Position numbers and translations under genes: made by a program. Shown piece after piece: positions 11,801 to 22,795 of a stretch of DNA of 64,000 bases. The DNA lies in the NCBI RefSeq assembly GCF_910592395.1, contig NC_088325.1:6477501-6541500 (forward strand), given 5' to 3'. Position 1 is the first letter of the stretch; every line of letters starts with the position of its first letter. Source of the DNA: Lineus longissimus. Its lineage: Eukaryota > Nemertea > Pilidiophora > Heteronemertea > Lineidae. Below the pieces are notes generated by a model that was given only the letters and a program-made list of their open reading frames with translations, searched no databases and was not told the DNA's origin.

Positions 11801-14800
11801 GAATAGAAGACCTGATGGACTTGCTGGAGGGAGAAGGGCAAGTGAGTTATCCAGAGCCTCCACTTCTCTGATGTCTACACACAAACACACAAACACAACT
11901 ACAACCTCAGCCATCCTTTGGGAGGACTTTACTTTTAACAATGAAACGGCCAGGGGCCATTGTGCTCACCGTATATATATTTGGTGCTTTGGAATTCATC
12001 CAGGTTAAGAAACATTGTACATGTATAGTATATAGGTCAAACCAAAGTCGGTATGACATGTGATGTATCGTTGCTTGGAGTAAGTACCATTATGGTAACC
12101 ATAAGAATATCATCAAAAACAAGTCACTAATAAACGAGATATTGCACTTTTTACCAATTTTAGTTTTGGCCTCTTGGTGGCCAAGTTGAGTACCAGATCA
12201 GATCGAAATTCGGTGTCCAAGGTGACATGACGTAGGGAGTCATGTGCACCAAATTTCAAGTTCATAGCTATAGTGGTTAAGAAACGTGCCATAGTTACAC
12301 TCAAACGACCAATCTCATATGATATGTGATGTATCCCTGCTAGGAGAACCTACCATAAAAATGTTATTGAAAACGAATCACTAATAAGCAAGATATCACA
12401 CTTTCTATGTGTTCACTTTTGGTCCCCTGGTGGCCAAGTCGAGAATCAAACCGGACTGAAATTCAGGGTCAGAGGTCAACTGACCTAGGGGGTCCTTTGT
12501 ACAAAGTCTCAAGTTCATAGCCTTAGGGGTTAACAAACGTGCCACAATTACGCTAAAATGGCCAATTTAAGCCGTTTGACCTCTGCGACCTTGACAAGAA
12601 CGTCAAATCAAAAACCCGTATCATATGTGATGTATCCTTGCTAAGAGTATCTACCATAACATTTTTACCAAAAACTAATCAGTAATAAGCGAGATCATAT
12701 GGCACTATTCAAATTTTTTGTTTTGGCCCCCTGGTGGCCCAGTTAAGAATCAGGCCAGACCGAAAATCAGTGTCACAGGTCATCTGACCTAGGGAGCCAT
12801 GTGTACCAGGTTTAAAGTTCATAGCTTTAGTGGTTAAGAAACGTGCCATAGTTACACACAAACGGCCAATTCACACCATTTGACTTCTGTGACCTTGGAA
12901 ATAAGGTCAAATCAAAAACCGTAGGATATGTGATGTATTCTTGCTCTGAGTACCTACCATAAAAATAGAATTGAAAACAAGTCACTATTAAGCGAGATAT
13001 TGCACTTTTTACTTTGTTTAGTTTTGGCCCCCTGGTGGCCAAGTCGAGAATCAGATCAGACTGAAATTCGGTGTCAGAGGTTAAATGATGTAGGGAATCA
13101 GGTGCACCAAATTTCAAGTTCAAAGCTTTATTGGTTAAGAAACATGCCCCAGTTACACTCAAACGGCGCCATTTGACCTCTGTGACCTTGAAAAGTAGGT
13201 CAAATCAAAAACACGTACGATATGTGATATACCCTTGCTAGGAAAACCTACCATAAAAATTTCATCAAAAACAAATCACTAATAACCGAGATATCACACT
13301 TTTTAGATTTCCACTTTTGGCCCCCTGGTGGCAAAGTTAGGAATCAGATCGAACCAAAATTCAGCACCAGAGGCTATGTGATATAGGGGGTTATATGTAC
13401 CAAGTTTCAAGTTCATAGCTTTAGTGGTTAAGAAACGTGCCATAGTTAACACTCTAATGGCCAATTTACGCCAAATAACCTCTGTGACCTTGAAAACAAG
13501 GTCAAATTAAAAACCCGTACAATATAAAATGTATATTTGCTATGAGTACCTACAACAAAAGTTTTATCGAAAACAAGTCACTAATAAGCGAGATATCACA
13601 CTTTTTAGATATCGACATTTGGCCCCCTGGTGGCCAAACAGAGAATCAGATCGACCGAAAATCAGTGTCAGAGGTCAGCTGACCTAGGGCATTCTGTGTA
13701 CAAAGTTTCAAGTTCATAGCCCTAGCAGTTAAGAAACGTGCCACTGTTAGGATACGACGATGACGACGACAACAACGACGACGACGACGACGACAGACAC
13801 AGCGCTATCATAGACTCCCCTTACGGTGAGCCAAAAACTCCTGGAAATAGGGTATTTGAGGAAACTTGTTACATTTTAGTCAAATTGACAGGTAGAAAAC
13901 TTACATAAGTTCTCCACCTGTCAATTATGGTGTTCTATTTATTATGAATGTCATAATCTAAAAGTGGATCAAAACTGACATAAGTGATTGCTCAACTAGG
14001 CCTAGTAACTTACATTTTAGTCATGCCAACAGTGACAGTCAAAGTCAATCCTAAAGTCTCCTCCTTTCAGCGTGAGCGCCGACCCAAAAGGGTGGGAAAT
14101 TCGTTTGACGCACACACATAAACGGGTGGCGAATGAAATTCCTCGACACAAAGTAATTGAATGACAGCCTGAATTGATATTGCCAACCTCACTTTATGAT
14201 AAGGTTTATACCCTTCTTCTACACAACACCCACAGTGCATTTGTGTCAGGTCAGCATCCCTGGAACCCATTACTCATTGAACACCTGGTCCTCAACTACG
14301 ATGGCTTCAGTCCGTGTCTCGTGTGACAAACACGAGTGTGATGTTAGTCACTTAGTGCTGTTGCCACATGGGTGTTGGGGAAAGGAAGGGAATGCAGGGA
14401 GACTACCAATAATGAAGTAACAGCCGTTCTGACGGCCGATCAGGGGGAAGTTTATCAGCGGTGAAGGAAGGATATATGGGCAATGATGGTAGATTGGCAT
14501 GATTTTAGTTACAACTTGATTTGGTGTAAATGGGTCACATCTGTGATTTATGATCTCAGCCACCAAAAACGAGACTAAGATTGGAGCAGTATGAAACAGC
14601 TGCTCATGCAGGGATCAAAGTTCATATGCGACCAGAAATTTTCAAATGCGACCGTAATTGAAACGCCTCTCACACGGTGCGATCTGAACAAAACGGCTTT
14701 ATGCGACCTCCATTTTGAGACGATCCTGGTCACAATCTATCCATAGCTCCTCTGGCTGCCTGCTTATTAGGTAAATCTCGCTCCATGTAAGCGACTGTAT

Positions 14801-16770
14801 TGGCTGGCTGATAACCAAGCAATACATCATAAAAACACTGAGGATGAGTGAATCGCATACGAGTGAATCGCATGTGGTAAGATGACAGACTCCAGACTTC
14901 CGGAGTCTGTTTGAATTCTCTGGTTTGTTTCATGGAAGACTTGCATGATGTTTGGCGAGCTTGAAGACCTATTGTGTGTTTTGGCAAGGGATCTCGACAC
15001 GAGTGAATTTGTTCACGGCAGCTCCACTCTTCTGCATATGATCGTTGCTCTTGTGCCGTGGAAGGTTAATAACTGCGACTGGAAATTGCAAAATGCGACC
15101 ACATTTTCGAGTTCATGCGGTCATAGTGCGCCTTGGTTAAAAAGTTAACTTTGATCCCTGAATGTGGATAACTCCGATCCATGCGTCCCCAATGCGACTT
15201 ACTAACCAATTTGATGTCATTGTCACAAATTTCAAGATCCACACAGCATCGGGATCACCACAAAAAATATATCAGTTTTCACAGGGCTCGAGATGACACC
15301 CGAAAAGTGTCTTTTGAAGCATGAAACTTGGCCCGGGACCGTAAATTTTTTAAGTATTTACTTTTGAAATACCTGTTGCAGGACTCCAAAATCCTGCAAA
15401 AACTTTGGTGCGCCTCTTCATTAAGAAGGTCTATAGCACAAGCACTGTAATTTGAGACCACAATTGGCACAAACATTGTGTGAATGTTGGACAACAACAA
15501 TGTACATTCCTTCAGGTTTTGCTTACCGGCAAATTTCAAGTTCAGTCCCAACTCGCTGATGATTCGGACATCTCTGTCAACTGTATCAATCACAGGGTCA
15601 ATCAAGATGGCATCCTTCGTCGCCCTGTCGGCCAAGAGGTACGTCAGCGTAAACGATTTGTGCTCAACAAGCTGAAACAATGATCATATTGTCACACTGG
15701 TTTTGAAGGAGATCGTCCTCAAAAATGTTTACTCTGATTTCCCGAACTGTGCGCCCCTCAAGAGCAAACATGGGCAATGTAAGGTAGAATGGGGTAATTG
15801 TAGCCTCGGTTTAATTGTAGCCCCTTCCTATGATATTGATTGATATCCCCATGCATCAAACAATGCAGGGGCTATAAAGTACAAATAAACTGGGGCTACA
15901 ATTACCCCATTCTACCCTACATTTTTGTAAATTCTGAGTTGAGTGCAGAAATGAATATAGAGCAAGTTTACAAATATGACAAAATTTTCTGGACAGTTAC
16001 TGTTCTAAATCAGACTGAGTTTGGATTAAAACAATTTCAGGCATGATAGATTTAAGAAAGCACTTATAAGACCTCTTTTACAAAAAACGAAACAAAAATG
16101 CACCCAGCATTGCTGGCTCTCGCTGATGTTAGCTCATCCCACATAACGTGGCGAAACCACTGTAAGCATTCTAAAAAACCACCCAGAAACTTTGTTTGCG
16201 GCGGATTTCAGTCGCCTTTCAAGCCCAAACCCCCGTCCTGAGTTATGGAGGCCGCCAATTAAATCGTGCAATTTCACAAATTGTACAGTGCGTCATAACA
16301 ACCCCTGCTGTGGCGAGTGCATAATTTTAGTAGGTACCCGACTCTCAGCGTCTCCAGGATATCTTTCCTGGATTTCACATGATATGGTGTCATTTTGACA
16401 ACATGGTCGATGTTTATTTAAGGCGCCAATTATTTTTCCCCTTGAACAAAGGGTTTGAATGCCGGATTAATGTGGCATCGGCCCACCAAACGGCCAAGTA
16501 GTTCACTAGTTGGTAGCAGTTTCAACTCACCTGCCTAAAAACAAAATCACTCTCACAGGTTTGTTGAGACATATCGCGCTTGTAGCTTTTATACATCAGT
16601 GAACTTGAGACGTTTCTCCTTGAAATTGTCTTTTTGTTGTATAAACTCGGTCGAAGCGAATAGAAACTTGTGGGCAATAACCGCATAGTTCTAGTAGAAT
16701 AGCTCTTGAGATGACGAGCAACCTGGAGGAAGTTGCATGGTTTTAGGATTGAACAGATTAGTACTGCCAT
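8811..16770 (-). CDS. ETHE1: Persulfide dioxygenase ETHE1, mitochondrial
   Basis: Metallo-beta-lactamase-fold iron dioxygenase that oxidises glutathione persulfide to sulfite in the mitochondrial matrix (sulfide detoxification). Six coding exons join in phase at GT-AG sites: 16531-16770, 15527-15671, 11175-11360, 10669-10761, 9295-9501, 8811-8869 (930 nt, 309 aa). Seen in the protein: an Arg/Ser-rich N-terminus of about 70 residues without acids early on, fitting a mitochondrial presequence; FTLTYLLAD; the metal motif HVHADH (residues 132-137), created across the exon 2/3 junction; TPGHTNG (His188); [17 protein letters not shown] (Asp207); [11 protein letters not shown]; and the C-terminal LPANLVCG. 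Human ETHE1 is 254 aa, so the extra length is mainly N-terminal. All family iron ligands appear present. ATG 16770 was chosen because the exon is open from there to the donor. Divergent from ANAPC13. Confidence 0.96.
9502..10668. other. ETHE1 intron 4
   Basis: Between coding exons 4 and 5. Apart from short A/T-rich and AATTCACCA-like repeated words around 9820-9960, I see no gene or recognisable element here. Confidence 0.6.
10826..11021. mobile_element. MITE of the GTGACC...GGTCAC family, copy 2
   Basis: About 195 bp in ETHE1 intron 3. Left end TGTGACCAGTCACAGCGAAA and right end TTTTGCTGTGACGGGTCACA are inverted copies. A second, partial copy (left half only, GCGACCCGTCACAGTAAAAC, 11046 to about 11140) follows in the same intron. 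No coding capacity. Confidence 0.7.
11948..13832. repeat. Tandem-repeat transposon-like element, copy A
   Basis: About five to six diverged units of roughly 300 bp. Each unit contains GAAACGTGCCA, then CCTCTGTGACCTTG, AGGTCAAATCAAAAACCCG, AAGCGAGATATCACACTTTT, GGCCCCCTGGTGGCCAA and CAAGTTTCAAGTTCATAGC. The array ends in a (GAC)n microsatellite (about 13751-13797). It begins with GGCCAGGGGCCATTGTGCTCACC-like sequence and ends with GGTGAGC, so the termini carry inverted GCTCACC/GGTGAGC. Copies B (41670-42915) and C (58961-59719) share this architecture. A central array of tandem units plus a microsatellite recalls Helitron/HINE-like non-autonomous elements of marine invertebrates; that link is inference. 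Confidence 0.75.
14609..15160. mobile_element. Small DNA transposon, TIR CAGGGATCAAAGTT
   Basis: Perfect 14-bp terminal inverted repeats (CAGGGATCAAAGTT at 14609-14622, its complement at 15147-15160). Internal sequence is rich in inverted ATGCGACC words. The CAGGG start suggests a hAT-type element, but no 8-bp target duplication is visible. No transposase ORF. Confidence 0.6.
15528..15530 (-). other. ETHE1: Exon 2/3 junction codon of ETHE1
   Basis: The donor GTAAG follows 15527. The split codon G|TA gives the Val before the NTHVHADH metal motif, which is why the motif is invisible in any single open frame. This supports the exon 2 to exon 3 join. Confidence 0.7.
15783..15919. mobile_element. 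Miniature fold-back element
   Basis: Short palindromic element in ETHE1 intron 1. The left arm AGAATGGGGTAATTGTAGCC and right arm GGCTACAATTACCCCATTCT are exact complements, separated by about 85 bp. It would fold into a stable hairpin. No ORF. Confidence 0.75.
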
Positions 16771-18589
16771 GGTGGAAACCTACCGGTATGTTGGCACAAC
16801 AAGAAGATTATGATGTTGAACAAGATTCTATTTCACATGTGTTCAAATGAGTTTGTTAGTTTTTATATGCAATAATGCGAGGTTACGGTAGCCTATACCA
16901 CTACTGCCACGAAAATCAATGATTGAATATGTCACTTGTCAGTATCTATTCGGGTATTCCAATCAGAATGAAAATATATCCATTAGAACAAGAAATCACA
17001 GATTCTCTTTGACGTCTTAACAGTGACTGAAAGAAAGAAACCACTGAGTTATCAATCCCTAATCCTGGAGTTGATCTGCTGACCTTCCTGTTTCGTCTTC
17101 AGTTCAGTAAATATTAAAATCTAAAATCTGTAGACTATCGGTAGTGTCCATCTGATTTTGAATTCAACCAAATCTCTATTTATTCTTCAGTATTAATCAT
17201 AGAAAAGGGTTATCATCTCCTGCTTGCCAAGGTGGAAAGACTGAGCTAAGATCAGGCCCCCTATGGAAATGCAAGTGGACAAATTTTTGATTCACCCTGT
17301 ATTTAATCAAAGATAGATTTTCCAACGTCCCTGAACTTTACGATGCTTTTCACCAGAAACAAATGAATGTTGAAAGCGACCACGCTGTGAAACGGAAGAT
17401 TAGTTATTGTTCTTAAAGTATGTATTAGAAATATTGAATGTCATTTAGTCGATAAGCCGTAATCGGGCGTATAAAATGAATGTGGGGTGACAATATTGTG
17501 TAACAGTTATTTTGTTGTTATTGTCGTTAAGATATAAATCAACTAAAAAGACTCCGATGCTTCCGCCTGTCAACATTGCGAAAGCCTAGTTCTTTGTTTC
17601 TATTTTCACAATATCTGTAGTCTGCCAGTTCTAGATCGGTATGTAACTTACCACATCACAAAGTGTATCATTCCTAGAAGTGATAAAGCACATCTAACAT
17701 TCTAAAGTGCCGAACAAAATCAAGTTTCGCTGGCTGATTTGTTTCGCATAGGGCCCAAGGCCAAGTGCTTGTGACGCATGCATCCACTGCGTGCAGTGGT
17801 TCACTCTTGGACTCGGTTGTGACTTTGTCCAATGTCCTTGGTACTGAAGACCATTCGGCTCTTTTCTCCTCAGCTCCACTATAGATGAAAGCGACAATGT
17901 CACTTCAAAACCTGAAAAAAATTACAGAGTCAGAGTGAGTACAACCCCCGATCATGCATGGCCAAAAAAAGGTCGTCGATTGACGAAATAAGAGTAAGAC
18001 ACTCGACAGTGCCATTGACATGGTTATCGTTTTGATTGAATGCGATCAAACTAGGCCTACATCATTTCTGCTTTTGAATCGCTGCTTTGTGCAACAACAA
18101 GTGTTGTCAGCCAAAATTTCTATTCAACTGGATCCCAAGTAATTATGAACGGCGTACCCCTTTACGTTTCAAAATCTACTCATTTTACTGGATATACTTG
18201 CCAATAAGATACTCCCAAAGCCCGACAATACCCGATGTCTACTACCGCCTCAATGGGTAGAGCCTAAACAACCGGGCATAATAGCAGGCCTTTCGCACCC
18301 ATAAAAGGGGTGGACAAGTTGTCTTCGTTTCTTCCAATTGGTCTTTAATTGTAATATGAAAAGTTCCGCGGTAGAGTCATGGCTATTCATGACGATTACG
18401 TTGTTAACTCTTGCATAGATATCCCACCCCTTTTATGGCTGCGAAAGGCCTACTATTGTGTTCAGCTGTTCAGACTCTACCCATCGAGGCGGTGGTACAA
18501 ATCGGGTATTGTCTGGCTTGAGATCTTATTGGTGAGTGGATCCAGTAGTTATATACTGTACATTTTTCTTCAGCGTTGATTACACCACC
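16771..18589. promoter_or_regulatory. Divergent ETHE1-ANAPC13 intergenic/5' region
   Basis: About 1.8 kb separate the start codons of the minus-strand ETHE1 and the plus-strand ANAPC13. It must hold both promoters and any 5' UTR exons, but I see no clear TATA box. An acceptor (TTTTTCTTCAG at 18563-18573) 16 bp before the ANAPC13 ATG implies an upstream non-coding ANAPC13 exon. A fold-back transposon (18201-18532) sits directly before that acceptor. Part of another dispersed repeat (ACCCCCGATC...GCGATCAAACTA) lies at about 17940-18075. Confidence 0.5.
18201..18532. mobile_element. Fold-back MITE upstream of ANAPC13
   Basis: Long inverted arms of about 110 bp. The left arm (18201-18315) starts CCAATAAGAT and contains ACAATACCCGAT, CCGCCTCAATGGGTAGAG and GGCCTTTCGCACCCATAAAA. 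The right arm (about 18425-18532) is the complement with few differences. The small loop is about 100 bp. No coding capacity. Its right end (ATTGGTGAGT) creates a good-looking splice donor next to the ANAPC13 exon. Confidence 0.75.
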
Positions 18590-18823
18590 ATGGATAGCGA
18601 AGTTATGAGAGATGGCCGACTCATGGACATCGTCGATCAGAAATGGCGCGAAGAGAAACTTCCCAAAGAGGACATTGCGGTTCCTCAGATGGAGCTGCCA
18701 GAGTTGGAACCTGATAACGGAAATTCGAATGAAACATTACGGGAACAAGAACAGAAGTGGCCAGATTTGGCATTGACGTCACTCTTAGATCAGCCTGCCA
18801 CGACGACTTCCAATTCATCCTAG
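18590..18823 (+). CDS. ANAPC13: Anaphase-promoting complex subunit 13
   Basis: Small structural subunit of the APC/C ubiquitin ligase, which stabilises the TPR lobe of the complex and acts in mitotic exit. The ORF from ATG 18590 (context CACCATGG) encodes 77 aa, close to the human 74. Diagnostic blocks in order: MDSEVMRDGRLMDIVDQKWR (residues 1-20), EEKLPKEDIAVP, MELPELEPDNG, and LREQEQKWPDLAL near the C-terminus. The longer open frame upstream is ignored because an acceptor (CAG 18571-18573) lies just before the ATG and the family starts at MDSEV. The coding region is a single exon. Head-to-head with ETHE1. Confidence 0.96.
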   Translation: MDSEVMRDGRLMDIVDQKWREEKLPKEDIAVPQMELPELEPDNGNSNETLREQEQKWPDLALTSLLDQPATTTSNSS

Positions 18824-20631
18824 CAGGTTGTTCCGAACGGACTTCCAGTGGAACGACTCTCTAGAGACACAGTCTGTGTATGGGACAGTGAACACACATG
18901 CTGTTAGTTGAGTTCTGAGGAGTGTGATTCGATACATTACAGTACAGTACAATACAGTACAATACAGTACATTACAGTACATTACAGTACAGCGCATCTT
19001 TTTCAGGTTGCCCTGAAGCTTGGGAGACACTACTAATCCTACTCAATGTAAATTTTTAATACGTTTTTCAAAAGCCAGGATTTTATCGAGCTTTTTGAAT
19101 GAATTAATGGTTCTGATGGACACTTTTGTTCTAAAAAGGAGGTGATTCCAATTACACTATAGGATTCTGAGACCCAGAAGCTTCGGTCACTTTATCCTGT
19201 TTTTGAGATGAGGACAATGAGTGTGGTCAGACATTAACAATGAGAGTGCTCTGTTTAAGGTGGAAGTACTTGGGATGCAACTGCGCTGTTTTGCAAATAC
19301 ACTGACTTGAGACAGCAAGTGTATGTTGAACAGGATGTCTGATAAAATCTAAGATTTGTAATGTTGGTGTTTGTCTCTCAAAGGCCAATTGAGCAACCAG
19401 GCCCAGTAGGTTACAGAGAATAGAGTCGAGACATCCAGCTGTGGTGCCTTTCAGTGGTAACGGTAAGCACGCTCAATTCCATGCTGATCCACTGATTGTG
19501 CGTGTATCCATCCTTCAGGAGGCGACTTGAGGGGTGTACACCGTTTGTAATTACTGTGGTCCAAAATCTAAATAGAAATCCACTAATACACAATGCCGTA
19601 GTGCAGTTATTATGAATACGAATTTTTTGAAACTTTGTATTTATAGTATTTGTCTAGATCTGTCTACAGAAAGGCAATGCTGAAATTTATATTTAGTATG
19701 TATTTACCCAATTGAACATTTTCAAATTCAATGATAAATTTTAAATTTTCTACGAACGGCGTACGCCTTTAAGGGACTGATATTCACCACCGATAAGTCG
19801 GCATGACTCAATTCACTCCATAGACCCTTCGGAACGGAAATTTTCTTCAAGTCTGCATGGAATTTTTCAATGATTGTAGCTATGTGCATGAGCAAAGACC
19901 TCGGACAGAAAAGCTGCGGTCCCCGTATGCAGTCTTTGTGCAATGCACCCACACAGCAACAAATGCTCCATCTGTCCTCGTACACCGGTAGGTCCAGTTT
20001 GGCCTAACCAGTTAAATGGGCCCCTGAGCCGTGCACACGCTTATGGAGAGCCCGAAGGATTTTGTACTCAATACTAGTTTTCATCGGAAGCCAGTACAGC
20101 TGTTTGAGCCTTGGCACCATACGTTCTGCCTTCTGTAAACTCTGGGCCCAGTGGACCGGCCCTGTCCCGCCAATTGGGATGATGCAATGGACTGCCCCAG
20201 GAGTCTTACATGTAACTTTCTGTTGCAACAAACCATCCTAAGGAACACTCCGATGACTCTCTAGTACATGAAACTTTTCCCCATTTTGAACATAAAAATT
20301 AGAAAAATAAATTGAACAAGTCAATCTTTAACTATAACATTAACATACATGTATATTCAGCTACTGGGTGTATATCACAAGTACATGTATTATGTACAGG
20401 CACACTTTGGATAAATTCTGGAAGTTGTCAGGTGCGTACTGAAAATTCCTGGGAGCCATTATCGGTAGGTTACAAGAGAAGGGATAAGCTTCTCTGCCAA
20501 TTGCAATATTATTCTTGGACCAATTATCCCCAGGGGTCACTGCAACGGTCTGGGTACATGTATGCAAATCAGCAATTTTCTAAGCAAATGGTGCAATAAA
20601 AAAATATCTTAGTACAATGTAGATATAACGG
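18824..20631. other. ANAPC13 3' flank
   Basis: Likely includes the ANAPC13 3' UTR. An (ACAGTACAATAC)n-type microsatellite lies at about 18936-18990. A dispersed repeat (TTAGTGGATTTCTATTT, with GTAATTAC and ACGGCGTAC words) is found in inverted orientation at about 19520-19600 and is shared with 18121-18177 and 41463-41545. An AATAAA is at 20306-20311. Confidence 0.5.
19740..20231 (-). mobile_element. Non-LTR retrotransposon C-terminal fragment
   Basis: Two minus-strand open pieces (20004-20231, 19728-19985) read as the tail of a CR1/Jockey-type ORF2. They include LKQLYWLPMKTSIEYKILRA, then a decayed stretch, then GLWSELSHADLS (compare the usual LWNSLP block). Stops and frame changes interrupt it. 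A short dead remnant. Confidence 0.65.
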
Positions 20632-21028
20632 GTCATCCTAAACAGCATCCACCAGGTTTTAAAGTAAGTTTAAAGTCATAAAATTAAAATATATTGGTCA
20701 TAAACAAAAGAAGCAGGACATTTTCCACATTTCCTGAACGTTTCATGACATTTGTGTGCAAGATTAGCAAGTTGTTGTCCAATATTTACCAGCGGCCACC
20801 ATGGCCAATCAGCGGCCATGTTGGATTTGACCTGGAGGGCATGATGGGGCTTCCCAATACAGGAGCCTTGTGATTTTAGACAACAACTCCCTTGATTCTA
20901 ACACCCAAATGTCATGAAATTTTCAGAAAATGTGTTTTATGGTGTACTCATTTTGTATATGGCAACTAACTTTTAATTTGATGACTCTGTACCCGACTTT
21001 AAACCTGGTGGACACTGTTTAGGATGAC
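20632..21028. mobile_element. MITE with about 33-bp TIRs
   Basis: Left terminus GTCATCCTAAACAGCATCCA continuing into CCAGGTTTTAAAG. The right terminus is the near-perfect complement (CTTTAAACCTGGTGG...TTTAGGATGAC). About 0.4 kb, no ORF. No clear target duplication, so the superfamily is unknown. Confidence 0.7.
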
Positions 21029-21199
21029 TGAATCAAACAGTCTTTGGCAGCTTTGATAACGATGATGTACGACACCATACATTCGTTGATGTTTTTACGA
21101 ATTGGTGACCAATCAGGAATTTTCCATTTTGAGAAAACTCCTCTCAAAGATTCCGCATAGTTTGAACGATTCTGTGCATTAGGCAAGTACTTTTTATGT

Positions 21200-21595
21200 C
21201 TTGTTTAGCGAACCCTCTGACATGAAAAAGTGCCAATTTCAATCAATTAAAAATAATTTTTAATTTTTTTCTTACCACCGCCAGAAAAAACAGCTAATTT
21301 CATGAAAAAGATGGTATTTGTTTCTTTATTTTTATTCCGCCTTCGTCTACACCATAATCTCTGCATGAACTATACCCCTAAAGAAGCAGAACATTACGAT
21401 ATCAACACATTTAAGACTTTTCAGAACAATATCTTATTCCAGAAAAAAAAAATTCTGTTTTTATTTTGTCCTCCGCCCAAATATTTTGGCTTTCCCATTT
21501 TGTAAAAGTGATAGTTAGGCAAGTAATAAAAATCTATTTTGATTTTTTTCCGACCTCCTCTGAAGATCTTTGGGAATATTAGTTCGCTAAACAAG
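21200..21595. mobile_element. MITE with 14-bp perfect TIRs
   Basis: CTTGTTTAGCGAAC at 21200-21213 is matched by GTTCGCTAAACAAG at 21582-21595. The interior is A/T-rich, with further inverted segments (for example CCTCCGCCCAAATATTTTGG against other arms). No convincing ORF. Confidence 0.65.
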
Positions 21596-21879
21596 GCATT
21601 AAAAAAATCTCGCCTTACATATGAAAGAGTATAATGGCACGAAATGCATAAATAGAGTGGAAAGAGAATTGACATTGGTGATAATTGGTAACCCAAGAAG
21701 GGTACAAGACAATCAATTTCCCAGATACAGGCATCATGAAATTAATCGAAGAACTGACTGTTCTACCTTCTCAGGTAATGCTCCCATCAAATGAATTTTA
21801 CATATTACATAGGATATGAGAATCCCGCACATAACACTCATACATGTATTCACTAAGTTTCCAGCCAACTTCCTGTTAA

Positions 21880-22163
21880 CCCTTTTGCTGCGGTTGACGT
21901 ATTACATGGTCCCATATCATACGGGTGACGTACATACCACGTCATACCATCTAAAAGACAAATTTACCAGCACGTGATTGCACTCTCTAATTAAACACGC
22001 CAAGTGCACTGCATGATTGCTTCATCCTAATAGTATAGATGGCGACGCTTTTTAAATAGTTTCGACCGCTCCAATAAAAGTGAGCTGTGCTATTCATCAC
22101 TGGTATCCGCTGTCAGCACATGAAGCGGAGGCAGCTGAAAAAATGGCTGCCGCAACGAATGGG
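21880..22163. mobile_element. piggyBac-like MITE, TTAA target site
   Basis: 284 bp bounded by TTAA on both sides (21876-21879 and 22164-22167). The inner ends start CCCTTTTGCTGCGG and, reversed, CCCATTCGTTGCGG. TTAA duplication with TIRs starting CCC is the piggyBac signature. Too short to code for transposase. Confidence 0.65.
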
Positions 22164-22167
22164 TTAA

Positions 22168-22795
22168 AGGTCGATATATTTTACACATCAATTCACATAC
22201 AAAAATATATTTTCACAAACACTAATAACACACGTTTGATCAAACGGATCTGACACTTCATATTCGACAGGTCCTGCGTCTCTTCGGAAAATCAACCAAG
22301 TTTCCCTTTTGACCAAAAGGACCTTCAGGAGGACTTGTGCAGCGGTCAATGGGAAGCCTGTACCCCTCTAAATTTTTCTGCCGACAATTTCTGGCGACCA
22401 GTTGAGAAAATCTTGATGATGAATCGGTGATACCGTGGACTTCTCGAAAGAATACATTGACTTTCTGTCAGTCATAATGACATACTGGGTAATAACATGT
22501 CGAACCATGGGCGATCAAAATGTCAACCAAGTGTCCTTCGCCAGAACGGGGGGGGGGGGGGGGGGGGGGCACTGGGAACGCATTGACTGCTACATTAGTC
22601 TATAACCTTCCCTTGACCCCCACCCCAAAATGGTTCACATCCAACTCCTTACCGACCTCACTGACATAGTACATTGTACGTGACACCACAGACAATACAA
22701 GAAAACGTCCCAAAATCGACATATTAATCTATAAAATATTCACTATTCACAGCAGTTATATTACTGGCCTATCTATATACATAGTTTGATATTCA
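22168..22795. other. Intergenic with a long poly-G run
   Basis: No gene seen. An uninterrupted run of about 22 G lies at 22549-22569, a likely length-variable tract or assembly-sensitive site. Confidence 0.5.

Larger units (their letters stand above)
11361..15526. other. ETHE1 intron 2, repeat-rich
   Basis: The largest ETHE1 intron (4.2 kb). It contains the 1.9 kb tandem-repeat element (11948-13832), a dispersed repeat at about 14090-14195 shared with 54255-54355 (ACAAAGTAATTGAATGAC core), and a TIR element at 14609-15160. No separate gene is apparent. Confidence 0.7.

Noticed and set aside
11492-11941. 149-codon minus-strand ORF in ETHE1 intron 2
   Set aside because: Hydrophobic low-complexity translation without conserved blocks; it lies fully inside the intron and does not fit the ETHE1 splice pattern.
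18536-18589. In-frame N-terminal extension of ANAPC13
   Set aside because: A splice acceptor interrupts it, and the family begins at the MDSEV methionine.
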